DNA of 64,000 bases from positions 18,177,501 through 18,241,500 of the forward strand of contig NC_080557.1 of NCBI RefSeq assembly GCF_030253575.1, in the 5' to 3' direction. A model generated the notes under the pieces. That model had not been told where the DNA came from. It ran no database searches and saw only the letters and a program-made list of their open reading frames with translations. The number at the start of each line of letters is the position of its first letter. Positions within the stretch are counted from its first letter, which is position 1. The DNA is from Rhododendron vialii. Lineage: Eukaryota; Streptophyta; Magnoliopsida; Ericales; Ericaceae. This document shows positions 36,910 through 46,328 of the stretch, one piece after another. The translations under genes and the position numbers were made by a program.

Positions 36910-39261
36910 TCATCTTCTCCCCCTTTGATTGAATTCTTTGAACCTTAGGTCTGCCCCGTGAACTACGCGGTTCTCTTTTGTCACTTCTCGAGCTCTGAGA
37001 GTAGGAATAGGATTTATCATACTCTCATACGACAATCGGAAAGCTTCAACGGTGTAAAAAGGATCTATGTAGTTTGAAACTTGGAGGCCAACCTTTTGAA
37101 TAACCGTCACTGCATGCACACAAGGAAAACCGTTCAACTGCCATCGACAACATGTGCACGTCCGTCTCTGAACATCAACTACAACTGTCAGAAGGGAGAA
37201 CACTTCAAAAACATCTTCACTTGCCTTTGCCACAGTCCACGACCGACCTTTGTTGAAACTTGTGACCAACTTCTTATCCATTTCAGGACACACGATGCCA
37301 TTCCACTTCCATGACTGTTGCCTCCTATCACACATTTGCTCCATCAGTTTAACCCTTATCGTGTCAATTGCATTCAAAATTGGCAAATGACGGGCTTCCA
37401 AAATCCATTTGTTGAAAGACTCAGCTGGATTTGAACACATGTCCCCATATCTTCTACCTTCAAAATATGCATTTGCCCACTTGTCAAGTGGCAACGATTC
37501 AACAAAATCCTTAGTTTTCGGACCACCAACATTGCAGAGTTCTTTAAAAGCTTCCTCATAATCAGAAATAGATGGTGCATATGCACAATAAGAAAACAAC
37601 TCGACTATAAGAAAACAACTCGACTACTCTGTCCCTAAAATCATTAGACAATCTGCCCTTAAACTTGTCCCTCAAATTACACTTCAGATGCTGCAAACGA
37701 TACGCATGATATTCATTGGGAAAAACCTCTGGAATACCTTTCAAAAGCCCAGAATGACGATCTGTTATGAATGTTATTGGACGAGATGACAGAATTGTTG
37801 ACAACTTTCTCAAAAACCAAAGCCAATTCTCGTCAGTTTCAGAATCAGCAATGCCAAAAGCCACTGGAAACAGTCCTAATCCAAAAAAAAAGCAACAAGC
37901 AACATTAATCTACATTAATCTATTCATGGTATAACATAATCAATGCAAATTAGTCCTTTGTATCTTAGAATCTAAGGGAAAATATAACGTTATCTATATT
38001 TATTTCTTAATCTGTTATGACTGTATATCAACAGAAAACAATAGATGTTGTTATCTATATTAAACTTGTCTCTTAATCTTCCAAATAACATAACATAAAC
38101 AGAAAACCAATATTAAACAGACAAAAAGACGAATAAAAATAACTAACCTTGATCGCCATCTTTTCCTATAGCTCCGAAAAGGGTTCCTGTGTACCTCCCC
38201 TTCAAAAAAGTCCCATCAAGCGCCAACAAAGGACGATAGTAATTGAAGCCTTTGATACACACATCAAATGCTACAAAAATCCTTCTAAAACAATTAGTTT
38301 TGTCACAATACTCAACATCAATAACACTTCCTGGGTTTTTCTCCTTCGCTACCTCAGCATACCACCTTAGTAGGTCAAAAGACAATGCATAATCTCCATA
38401 CAGCTCATCACCTGCCTTCTCAACCCCAAACCAAGCATGGTGATAACTGATTTTACTCCCATAATACTTCTTAAAAAATTTCACTGCTTCTATTGGTGCA
38501 TAGTTTGTCTTAGTTCGAACTTCCTCCCTAATCTGTCTAGCAACCAACTTTGAACTCATCCGAGGATTCTTCGAACTAGCAAAAACACCAACACAACTGT
38601 GATTCTTCTCAAACTCCCTAATACAAAAGAAACCGTTAGATCTCTCAATGGTTGTATGAATAAACCATTGACAACCAGATTCTATATGTTTTTTTGAACA
38701 TTCTGCCGTTACTCTAGTCTTATCATTCTTCAAAAACTTATATACAAATCCGACTTCAATAGCATACATTGCCAGACAATCCCTAAATTCTTTTACTTCG
38801 CCTCTAAACTTTTGGCCAACATGAGTAATCAACTTAGCACAACCAGCAGAAAGACGGACAGTCTTGTGGTGCTGACAAAACTTCTCAAGTGGATCTTCTT
38901 CTACTTCATGCATAGTACTACTTTGACCGACTTCAAAACTTCTTCGACATTCAACACTTTCAACAACAATACTCCGATTATTATGATCAACACAAGAAGA
39001 AAGCACTTCAACAACTATATCAATGCAACTAACCCCATACGCACTGGCCAATGCGAACATATTTACAAAATTAGCATCATTATCTAGAACGCAATTGTCA
39101 TGTCCACCTACAGCATACAAAAGTTGAAAACTAGAGGTTTTCAAATTTGGCCACTTCTTAACCAGACTACGGACAACATCGTCAAAGCAAAAATCTCTTC
39201 TAACTGATACGACAAGAGTTTTTGAACCATATTTGCACAGAAGAATAATAGAAGATTCCAT
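36910..39261 (-). pseudogene. MURA-type MULE transposase, nearly complete but frameshifted
   Basis: Two exons on the minus strand: 39261-38148, then 37875 to about 36937, joined in phase ([11 protein letters not shown]). The N-terminus (1-90) looks PB1-like. Next is the MuDR-type DNA-binding part (SGCQWFIHTTIE), then the MULE catalytic domain with first Asp in LALDGTF (about residue 349), second Asp in FITDRHSGL and Glu in NPAESFNKW. A SWIM finger follows (CTCCRW...FPCVHA). The frame is broken by a 19-bp tandem duplication at 37588-37625. A zinc-knuckle-like RCGRCGKLENHNRKRC sits in another frame just after the stop at about 36937, suggesting a second slip in a run of G. Otherwise it is very well preserved, implying recent activity. 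It faces the Ulp1-like gene of the same element. Confidence 0.85.
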
Positions 39262-39449
39262 ACTGGAAATTTAACACCCCCTGTAAGGAAAAAATGCAAA
39301 CAAATATCATTATCTGTCCTATTAATCTGCTCCAAAAAATGAAAAACAAAATATCATTATCGACATCGATCTGTTCTATCCATTCAGTCCACAAACCGCA
39401 CAAATGCACACACACTCAAAAGCTGACTTGTAAACTGGATTATCAAATA

Positions 39450-39452
<3 letters not shown>

Positions 39453-39504
<52 letters not shown>
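39453..39504. repeat. GA microsatellite, MULE right arm (1)
   Basis: An uninterrupted GA run of about 52 bp upstream (5') of the minus-strand MURA gene. Confidence 0.95.
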
Positions 39505-39508
<4 letters not shown>

Positions 39509-39680
39509 TTCGTCAGATCACAGTGAGAAACCTTCGATTGCAATTCAAACCTTCCAATCGCAGTGAGAAATCTTCGTCTGATCACAGTGAGAAACCTTCG
39601 ATTGCAATTCAAACCTTCCAATCGCAGTGAGAAATCTTCGTCTGATCACAGTGAGAAACCGTCGTCAGCAATTCAAACCT
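39504..39680. repeat. 64-bp tandem repeat, about 2.7 copies
   Basis: Units begin AAATCTTCGTC at 39504, 39568 and 39632, each with GATCACAGTGAGAAACC and then CAATTCAAACC; the last unit is partial. The array lies between two GA microsatellites in the presumed MULE right arm, upstream of the MURA gene. Confidence 0.92.
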
Positions 39681-39694
39681 AAATCTCCAAACCA

Positions 39695-39697
<3 letters not shown>

Positions 39698-39758
<61 letters not shown>
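39698..39758. repeat. GA microsatellite, MULE right arm (2)
   Basis: A second GA run of about 60 bp, in the same orientation as the first at 39453. Confidence 0.95.
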
Positions 39759-39761
<3 letters not shown>

Positions 39762-39964
39762 TCAGCAATTGAAACCATGAGAGTGAGAGAGAGGAAGTAT
39801 TGATCGTGAATTTGGTGGATCGTGAATTTGGCCGTCCCCAAATTCACGACAGTAATGACAGCGAGAAGAGTTCTCTTCTCAGAGTTTAAATCTGGCCTTT
39901 ATATCCTAAGGGTAGTTTGGTCCGTTAATGGACCTAAGGCTGCATAGAAGTTAGTATCATGGAT

Positions 39965-42590
39965 CCGCAGCCTGCTAAAAGAATTACCCGGACTAGAAGG
40001 CCTAATAAGTCTAGACTGTGGACTCTAGCCCAATTTTCTGTTTTATTAAATTTGAAAACCCACAAAACATCGCTCCTGTTCCCTCCCTCTCTTATCCTTC
40101 TCAGCATTCTCTCTGGCCCTAATCTCTCCCGATTTTCTTTCTCTCACTTCCCTCCCACATTCTACCACATTCACCCTTATCCTCCCAGATTCCTACCACC
40201 TCTAAATTTGCACTCTCTCTCACTTCTCTATATAAACCCACCTCCCTCAAGTTCTGAAAATTGATACCCAAATCACCTCTTGAGCTGCAAAGCTGTGGAG
40301 AGAAAAATAGAGAGAAAGCCTTCGAAAGCTCCCATGGAATTTTAGAGAGTGAAAAGCGGTTTGCCACTTGCACCACCCCACCATTCGAATTTGGTCCTCC
40401 AACCTTTCACATAAACCTCCAGCATCCTAACCTCATCCACCAACCACCCCGGAAGCAGCCTTGACGTCCCCCATTTCGGTCGTCTTCTCCGATTATCCGA
40501 AAATCTAAAAATCGCATTTTTGCTTCTCGTCCGGATTTAAGGTAGGATAATCGCTCTCCTACTTTCTCCTAAGTATATTTAGTTTTTATATGTCGATTTT
40601 AACAAGTTATAATGGAGAAAATTGTGTCCATGCATCAAAATTATGGGAACTGAAAATGCTATATTTTTCTAGAAATGGGAAATGATACCACTATACATGC
40701 ACATTTTCTTTTTAAAAATCATGTACTAAAATTATAGTTGCCCCCCTGTGTTTACATTAGTTCTAGATCCGACCCTAAACTATGTAGGGGGATGAAAACA
40801 ATTGATGCCTTGGATCAATTGGATTGCAACGGCTTATTCGTGCCTCTTCACCGGAACCCTAATTCGTTGTCGGAACCCTAATCTGCAAAATAGACAGGGG
40901 GTGAGCGCACCTTTGCCTCTCGTGGCAAAGGCCCTCCGATGCCTTTGTTAGTATCACGTACTAGCAATCAAACCCTAATTATCAGTAGGAAAGCAATAAG
41001 AATGCAGTGTATTGCGTACCTTTTACCTCTAGGTTTACTCTGTTTATATAGACATTCGTATGCTTGGCGCCCAAGCATCCCTATTGCCATAGGATTCCCA
41101 ATTCGTATAGGAAACCCAGGATATCAAGGATTCTCGTTTCCTTTATCAGCTCATTAGAGAAGAGTCCTTTTAGGATTCTTTTCCATTACTGACCGAACAT
41201 CCCATTCTCATTGGGTATCTTTCTCAGACCCTATATTCTCGGGATCTTATTCCTTAACGGAATACCACTGTTTTCTGGATTCTTCCAGAATGTTCCCTAT
41301 GCTCCAATACTTGACTGAGGTTCTTTCTTTTGTTCGGCCATCTCGTTGCCGAACAGAATTCCTGGACCAGATACTTCACATGTAACTTGGTCCTAACGTA
41401 ATCAGAATGTCTCTAACTGCCGAACAGTTTAGTTTACACTACTGACTTCTCATGTCAATGGCCTTTAATTAGCTGTACAGACTGCATGGATCAACGACTT
41501 CCCATATCATTGGTCCATATCGCTGTTCACCGAACTGCTCGGCGGTAAGTCCTATCGTACTTACCACGTGCTCTCAAATATCACGTGTTCGGCAACTAAA
41601 TGTATATGCTCAGGAATACCTCCCTACAAACTATGTGTTTTAACTCACTAGTTGTTGCATTTTTAATGATTAGGATGATAGATGCGTGTTACAACTAATT
41701 TATTTTTGGTTAATATTAAAATCGTTATATTGTGTATAGGTAGACATTAACTAAACTTTACTATAAGTAAATAATGACCAGGTTAGAATAAATAATAGTT
41801 ACTAATATATTGCATTAACAAAACAAAAACTTGATAACCCTAGTATTTTAAATATATATAACAACAATAGCTAAACAAATCACATTCATAGATTAATTAG
41901 AAGTTAGAAAGTAAGGATTGAAATGCATGAAATAAAGTTTGGTGTAACTACTATGGAAGAATAACTAAAAATATACAAGGATTATCACTTTATTTAACTA
42001 GGTACCTAAATTTATAAAAAAAATAATTATTACATAAGTTAGTTTCACTTAGAAGGTAAAAGTATAAACTTATTAGAGAAGAACATACCTATTGTAGATT
42101 AGAAATAGAGCAAATAAAAATATTAAGTATCTTTTAAATACTAAGTCAGTAATGATAATACTTATATTACTTAAATTAACAAAACTACACCAATTGCCTT
42201 CCAGATTTTAATAAACTTTAGATATTTTTTTATTATACATTTATAATAGAACTTGGAGAGATAACAGATTACAAAAATACTCTAGGGTTTACGAAATTGC
42301 TAATAAAACCTTGAGTTTAATAAATTATTAAAGAACTTAGTTCTTCATTAAAATTATAAGTAACTTAAAAGGTATCGGCCTAATCCAAATCCCTTATGTG
42401 TTTAATTATTTGCCCCTATTAATTGTTATATTGTTATGAATTGAGCTATTATTGATTGTATTCACTCCGCTTGGTTCAACTCTTTGAGAGTAACTTTTTA
42501 CTCTTGGCACAATTTTTAATAAATCTCTCTCTCTATCTCTCTCCACTCATTATTCCTCATTACTCTCAACAATAATTCTACCTCCACAAC
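39965..42590. other. Gene-free DNA, LTR-like at 40000-40550
   Basis: 40020-40550 is C/T-rich with a TATA-like CTATATAAACCC at 40228-40239 and a pyrimidine-rich stretch upstream, resembling the promoter part of an LTR; no TG...CA ends were fixed. 40800-41620 is moderately GC-rich with repeated CGGAACCCTAAT and other retroelement-like text but no reading frame. 41650-42450 is very AT-rich with nothing recognised. Confidence 0.4.
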
Positions 42591-42850
42591 CATCTTCACA
42601 CCCAAAGCCACAGAATTCCTACGTGTCATGCCACCTCTGGGACCCACTCCTTTTAACTTAACAGAAACCCAAATAGAGAGAAAAAAAAGGAGAAGGAAAA
42701 AAAAAGGGGGGAATTTTTCCCGCTTTTTACTGCTCACGATTGTACTCACAAAAGCAAACCCACCTACGCTGCTACGCAGTCAACCCCGCTCCCAGTCTCT
42801 TCCTCTACAATGGTGTAATTTTTCACCAAGTTACAGGTAAATTCAGTCTC

Positions 42851-42897
42851 CTCTTCTTCTTCTTCTTCTTCTTCTTCTTCTCTCTCTCTCTCTCTCT
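42851..42897. repeat. CTT/CT microsatellite in presumed FAR1-like leader intron
   Basis: CTT repeats run into CT repeats, just after a plausible donor (TTACAG|GTAAAT at 42838) of a 5' leader exon of the FAR1-domain gene. Confidence 0.85.
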
Positions 42898-43305
42898 GCG
42901 AGTGTGTACAGTGAAGCTGTGGAATCTGGACATTACCATTTATGTCAGTTTTCTTGTTCTATACCATTGAATTTATTGTTTGATTGCTGGTTTTCTATAA
43001 TTATAAGTTGATGAGATTAGAGTTACTTACCAATATTAGTATATATATTAATAGCCATCAAGTGTTTGATAATATGTGTAAACGAATTTTTTTTAACTGC
43101 TACTGAGAAGGTTATAAGGAACTTGTGAAGGCCCCTATTTTCAGGTCTGCTCTAGTTGTGTATTGTGTTAATTTTGCAATTGGTTTCCACGAATAAAACT
43201 TAATTTGTGAAAATATTTATATGTCCTGGTGAGAGGATTTTTGATATCACAGTTCACTTGTGCTTATATGTGATTTTCTTGTGTCTGGTTATTTACTTAT
43301 GTGTG

Positions 43306-43956
43306 ATGCTACACAAAGACGTGGATAAAGAAGTTGAGGATCTTACGATGGAAATAGAGCAAAATGAAAATGTAGTTGATGGAGTAAAGGAGCCCAAGGT
43401 TGGGATGATGTTTGATTCCATTGATGATGTTGTTGAGTTCTACAGAAAGTATGCAAAGGAAAAGGGTTTTGGCATGTCCATAAGAACCTCAAAAAAAGTA
43501 GGAGGTGAGGTGAGATATGTGACAATTGCTTGCAGTCATTCAGGAAAGCCAAGAACAAGAGATATGAAAGTTAATCAATTGCGCCCACAAACAAAAACAG
43601 ATTGCAAAGCTAAGATCACGATAGTCATATTGGCCGATGGAAAGTGGAAGTTGAGCTCTTTTGTTCTTGATCATAACCATGTGGTAAGTCCAGGGAAAGC
43701 TCGACTTCACAGATGCCATAGAGTTCTTAATGCAAATGTGAAAAGAAAGCTTTTAGTGCATGCTAAAGTTGGAGTTAGACTGAACAAAAGTTACACTTTG
43801 TTGGCAGTAGAGCAAGGGGGATATGATAAATTGGAATATACAGAGAAAGATTGCAGGAATTTTTTGAATAAAAAGATACATTTGGAGCTAAGGGAGGGAG
43901 ATGCCATGGCGATGCAAAATTACTTTTTGAGAATGAAATCAGCTACCATTACATAA
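43306..43956 (+). CDS. FAR1-domain protein without MULE transposase domain (FRS/FRF-like)
   Basis: An uninterrupted frame of 216 residues from the ATG at 43306; the ATG at 43348 (MEIEQNE) is an alternative start. Further upstream the frame is hydrophobic and probably intron or leader, with an acceptor at 43251-43252. The FAR1 DNA-binding domain is complete: GMMFDSIDDVVEFYRKYAKEKGF, then a zinc-finger pattern C-x23-C-x22-H-x-H, with the cysteines in IACSHS and TDCKA and the histidines in DHNH. FHY3/FAR1 proteins descend from Mutator-like transposases and act as transcription factors in light signalling. Here the protein stops at MQNYFLRMKSATIT, where family members normally run into the MULE domain. 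It could be a single-domain regulator (FRF-like) or a 3'-truncated FRS copy; no MULE-like sequence was seen downstream. Function is inferred from the domain only. Confidence 0.7.
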   Translation: MLHKDVDKEVEDLTMEIEQNENVVDGVKEPKVGMMFDSIDDVVEFYRKYAKEKGFGMSIRTSKKVGGEVRYVTIACSHSGKPRTRDMKVNQLRPQTKTDCKAKITIVILADGKWKLSSFVLDHNHVVSPGKARLHRCHRVLNANVKRKLLVHAKVGVRLNKSYTLLAVEQGGYDKLEYTEKDCRNFLNKKIHLELREGDAMAMQNYFLRMKSATIT

Positions 43957-44779
43957 TGGAGAACATGCAATTGCAAATCAGTCACCAAACTCAACACGCG
44001 TATGCTCCTAAATTTTTTTCCACCAACCAGAAAATGCAGATATTAAATAAGAAAACAGTACAATAAAAAACGGACACTACCGGTTCGGAAATACAAGAAA
44101 CAACAAACAGAAAAACAAAAAGAAAACAAAAAGCCATATGCTCCTAAAATTGAACATCACAAAGAAGACAACTTCAAGATTCACAAGAGCAAACCAATGT
44201 AGTCTGAACATTAACCATTAATCATGAAAGTTTACAAGGTTAAATCACACTTACACTCACATTTAGTTATAAACATAAACTCTGCATTCTCTCCAACCCA
44301 CCCCGCTCCCTCTCTCTCAAAGTACAACTTCCATATTCTCTCAAGACTAATTAGTAGTACTACTTCAAAATTTGCCATTACAACTCATAGATGTTTAGGG
44401 AATTAGAATGCAAATGCAGTCCTCCAATTCAAACTTTTCTTCCAAATGGACTGTCAAGTGCCTTTAATAATCTAGATATCTCGACTTAACACCTGCTATT
44501 GTTCAAAAGCTTTGAACAAATTCTTTAAATCTTGTACAATTAAAACCTGCAAAAGAGAGAGAAACAAAAAGGGGAAAATTCCAAATCAAACCTTGAAAAC
44601 TGATTTCTAAAATGAAGAACGCAAAATACAGTTATAAGATGTAATAATTTGAAAATCCCCATTTCAAATTTACAAAAAAAAGCCCTAAAAACGATGCCCA
44701 TATTTCTTGAAACCCAAAACGGGGTTCAAAGAATTTAATTTCAAACCCTAAATATGCTAAGTATATAATTTAGGTGCAC

Positions 44780-45410
44780 TCACCTATGACCCTGGTGCAG
44801 AATAAGTAGGAGGAATGGTGGACCCATGAGACGGTTGTAGTTAGTGGATGTGGGAGAAAAGGATCTTGCGGAAAGAATCATTAGATTTTATGTAGGTTAA
44901 TGGATAGTAAAGAAAATAAAAATCTATTACTATTCTGTACCTTCTGTGTATTATCAATTATTATATTGTTGACTATACTAACTGTAAAATAAGGAGTTAG
45001 TAGGGTTGGGATTATGTACTGAGTGTCAAAACTTATTTTATTGCCATTAGGCCTGGCGTTTCATGCCAGGTATTTAGGAGACTGAAGAACAAAATCCTCC
45101 ACTAGATGATTAGTATAAGGTTGAGGATCTCCAACTGAGGAAGAAATGTTTGTCGAGCCTTGGATGTCGTACCCTTTAGAAGCTCTGTTAATTTGAAGTA
45201 CTGTTATTTGAATTTCCAAAAGTGTTATCACATTTATCAAACTATATTTTATTTTGTTGAGTTGTAAGACAATTAAGTTTTGAATTTAGTATTTGAAATT
45301 TCCGTTGCTAAACTCTGTTAAATAATTTTGTTTCTTAAATAAATCTTATAAATTATTAAATTAGTTAAAAAATAATTTAATTAGCATTTTTGAAATTCGG
45401 GGTGTTACAA
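44780..45410 (+). mobile_element. LTR fragment (3' part), related to 23780-24319
   Basis: Ends TTGAAATTCGGGGTGTTACA, a typical plant gypsy LTR terminus, and shares GATCTTGCGGA...AGGTTAATGGATAGTAA and the general layout with the fragment at 23780-24319. The left end is not defined. The sequence is diverged from the first fragment. Confidence 0.5.
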
Positions 45411-45460
45411 TTTGTCTCCATGTTCTTGCATAATCGAGGCATTATAGAACAATTAGTAGC

Positions 45461-45532
45461 AGATCATGGCGAGACTCGAACCCGCATCTTTTGCAATAGA
45501 AGCAAGTATCTTGCCTTTTAGACCACATGATC
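45461..45532 (-). tRNA. tRNA-like sequence (possible tRNA pseudogene), apparent anticodon CUA
   Basis: On the minus strand 72 nt fold as a cloverleaf. The acceptor GATCATG pairs 7/7 with CATGATC. The D arm GTCT/AGAT encloses AAAAGGCA with the usual GG. The anticodon stem CTTGC/GCAAA pairs 4/5 around TTCTATT. The variable loop is 4 nt. The T arm GCGGG/CTCGC encloses TTCGAGT (5/5 with one G-U). Internal promoter-like boxes are present (TGGTCTAAAAGG, GGTTCGAGTC). The apparent anticodon is CUA, which would read UAG, and no T-run terminator follows. It may be a pseudogene, a SINE head, or a mutated real tRNA gene. Confidence 0.5.
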
Positions 45533-45987
45533 ATCATTTCATGATAGAAAACATACTTCTACGGTGATATAAGCTTAAATAAATCACTTTGAAATTTTGA
45601 CCGAATCGTTACGATTCACGATTTGATACACTTCACTAGGGCTGTCCACAAGCCCGACCAGACCCGAAAATTACCCCACGGGCAGTTCTGACTCACCCCG
45701 TCGGTCAGGTTTGGGTTGAACATTTCAGATTTCAAGAAGAGTCGGTTGGGTTTAGTACATAAAAAATTGGGTCACCTGACCTGACCGAATTTTTTAGTAT
45801 ACAAGGAAAAAAAAAACCTTAGCCCCCTCATTCTCTCCAGTTTCCACTCTTCAGTCTCGCCACAAACCACACTAGTCCCCACACCAGCGACGCCGCCCAC
45901 TCCCGCACTCCACCCACGCCGACGTCCACTCCTCTTCCCGCCGACGTCCACTTCTCTTCCACACCCACACCCATTAGTGGTACGTCT

Positions 45988-45988
45988 C

Positions 45989-46020
<32 letters not shown>
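45988..46020. repeat. CT microsatellite in hAT leader
   Basis: A CT run of about 32 bp in the presumed 5' leader of the hAT transposase gene. Confidence 0.9.
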
Positions 46021-46328
46021 TGATGGGAAAAAAAAAACTCTTTTCTCCTCTTTTCAACAAAGCTGTTCAGCCACAGAGCTTCACCATCACTATTTTGATT
46101 TTCCTTCAAAAATAAAAACGAAGAACTCTACATGGATCTTGATCTTGTTATGGTTGTGGGTTGTGCTGTTGTGGGTTCTCTCACCCTTGATCTAATTGAC
46201 GAACTCCCAAGAAGAACCAAGAAACAAGGGTTGTGTTTAAGTGCAGACGTGCAGTATTTTGATGGATGTATGCTGAAAAATGACTTTGATTTGCTAAAAC
46301 TATGTATCACTTGTTTGTATTGTAGGTA

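Larger units (their letters stand above)
30315..39960. mobile_element. Large Mutator-like element (MULE) with Ulp1-like and MURA genes
   Basis: Two element-type genes face each other: a degenerate Ulp1-like protease gene on the plus strand (31330-35700) and a MURA transposase gene on the minus strand (39261-36910). Both outer flanks carry short tandem repeats and purine-rich sequence. The edges are only estimated. Weak similarity between CCAAATATACCCTTG (about 30396-30410) and the complement of CTAAGGGTAGTTTGG (about 39907-39921) may be a degenerate terminal repeat; no 9-bp target duplication was found. Plant MULEs that carry Ulp1-like genes are known, and some of those lack long terminal inverted repeats. 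The composition and order fit that type. Confidence 0.6.

Noticed and set aside
43207..43305. Hydrophobic N-terminal segment that could be a membrane anchor of the FAR1-domain protein
   Set aside because: It probably comes from reading a leader intron in frame; an acceptor lies at 43251-43252 and FAR1-family proteins are nuclear.
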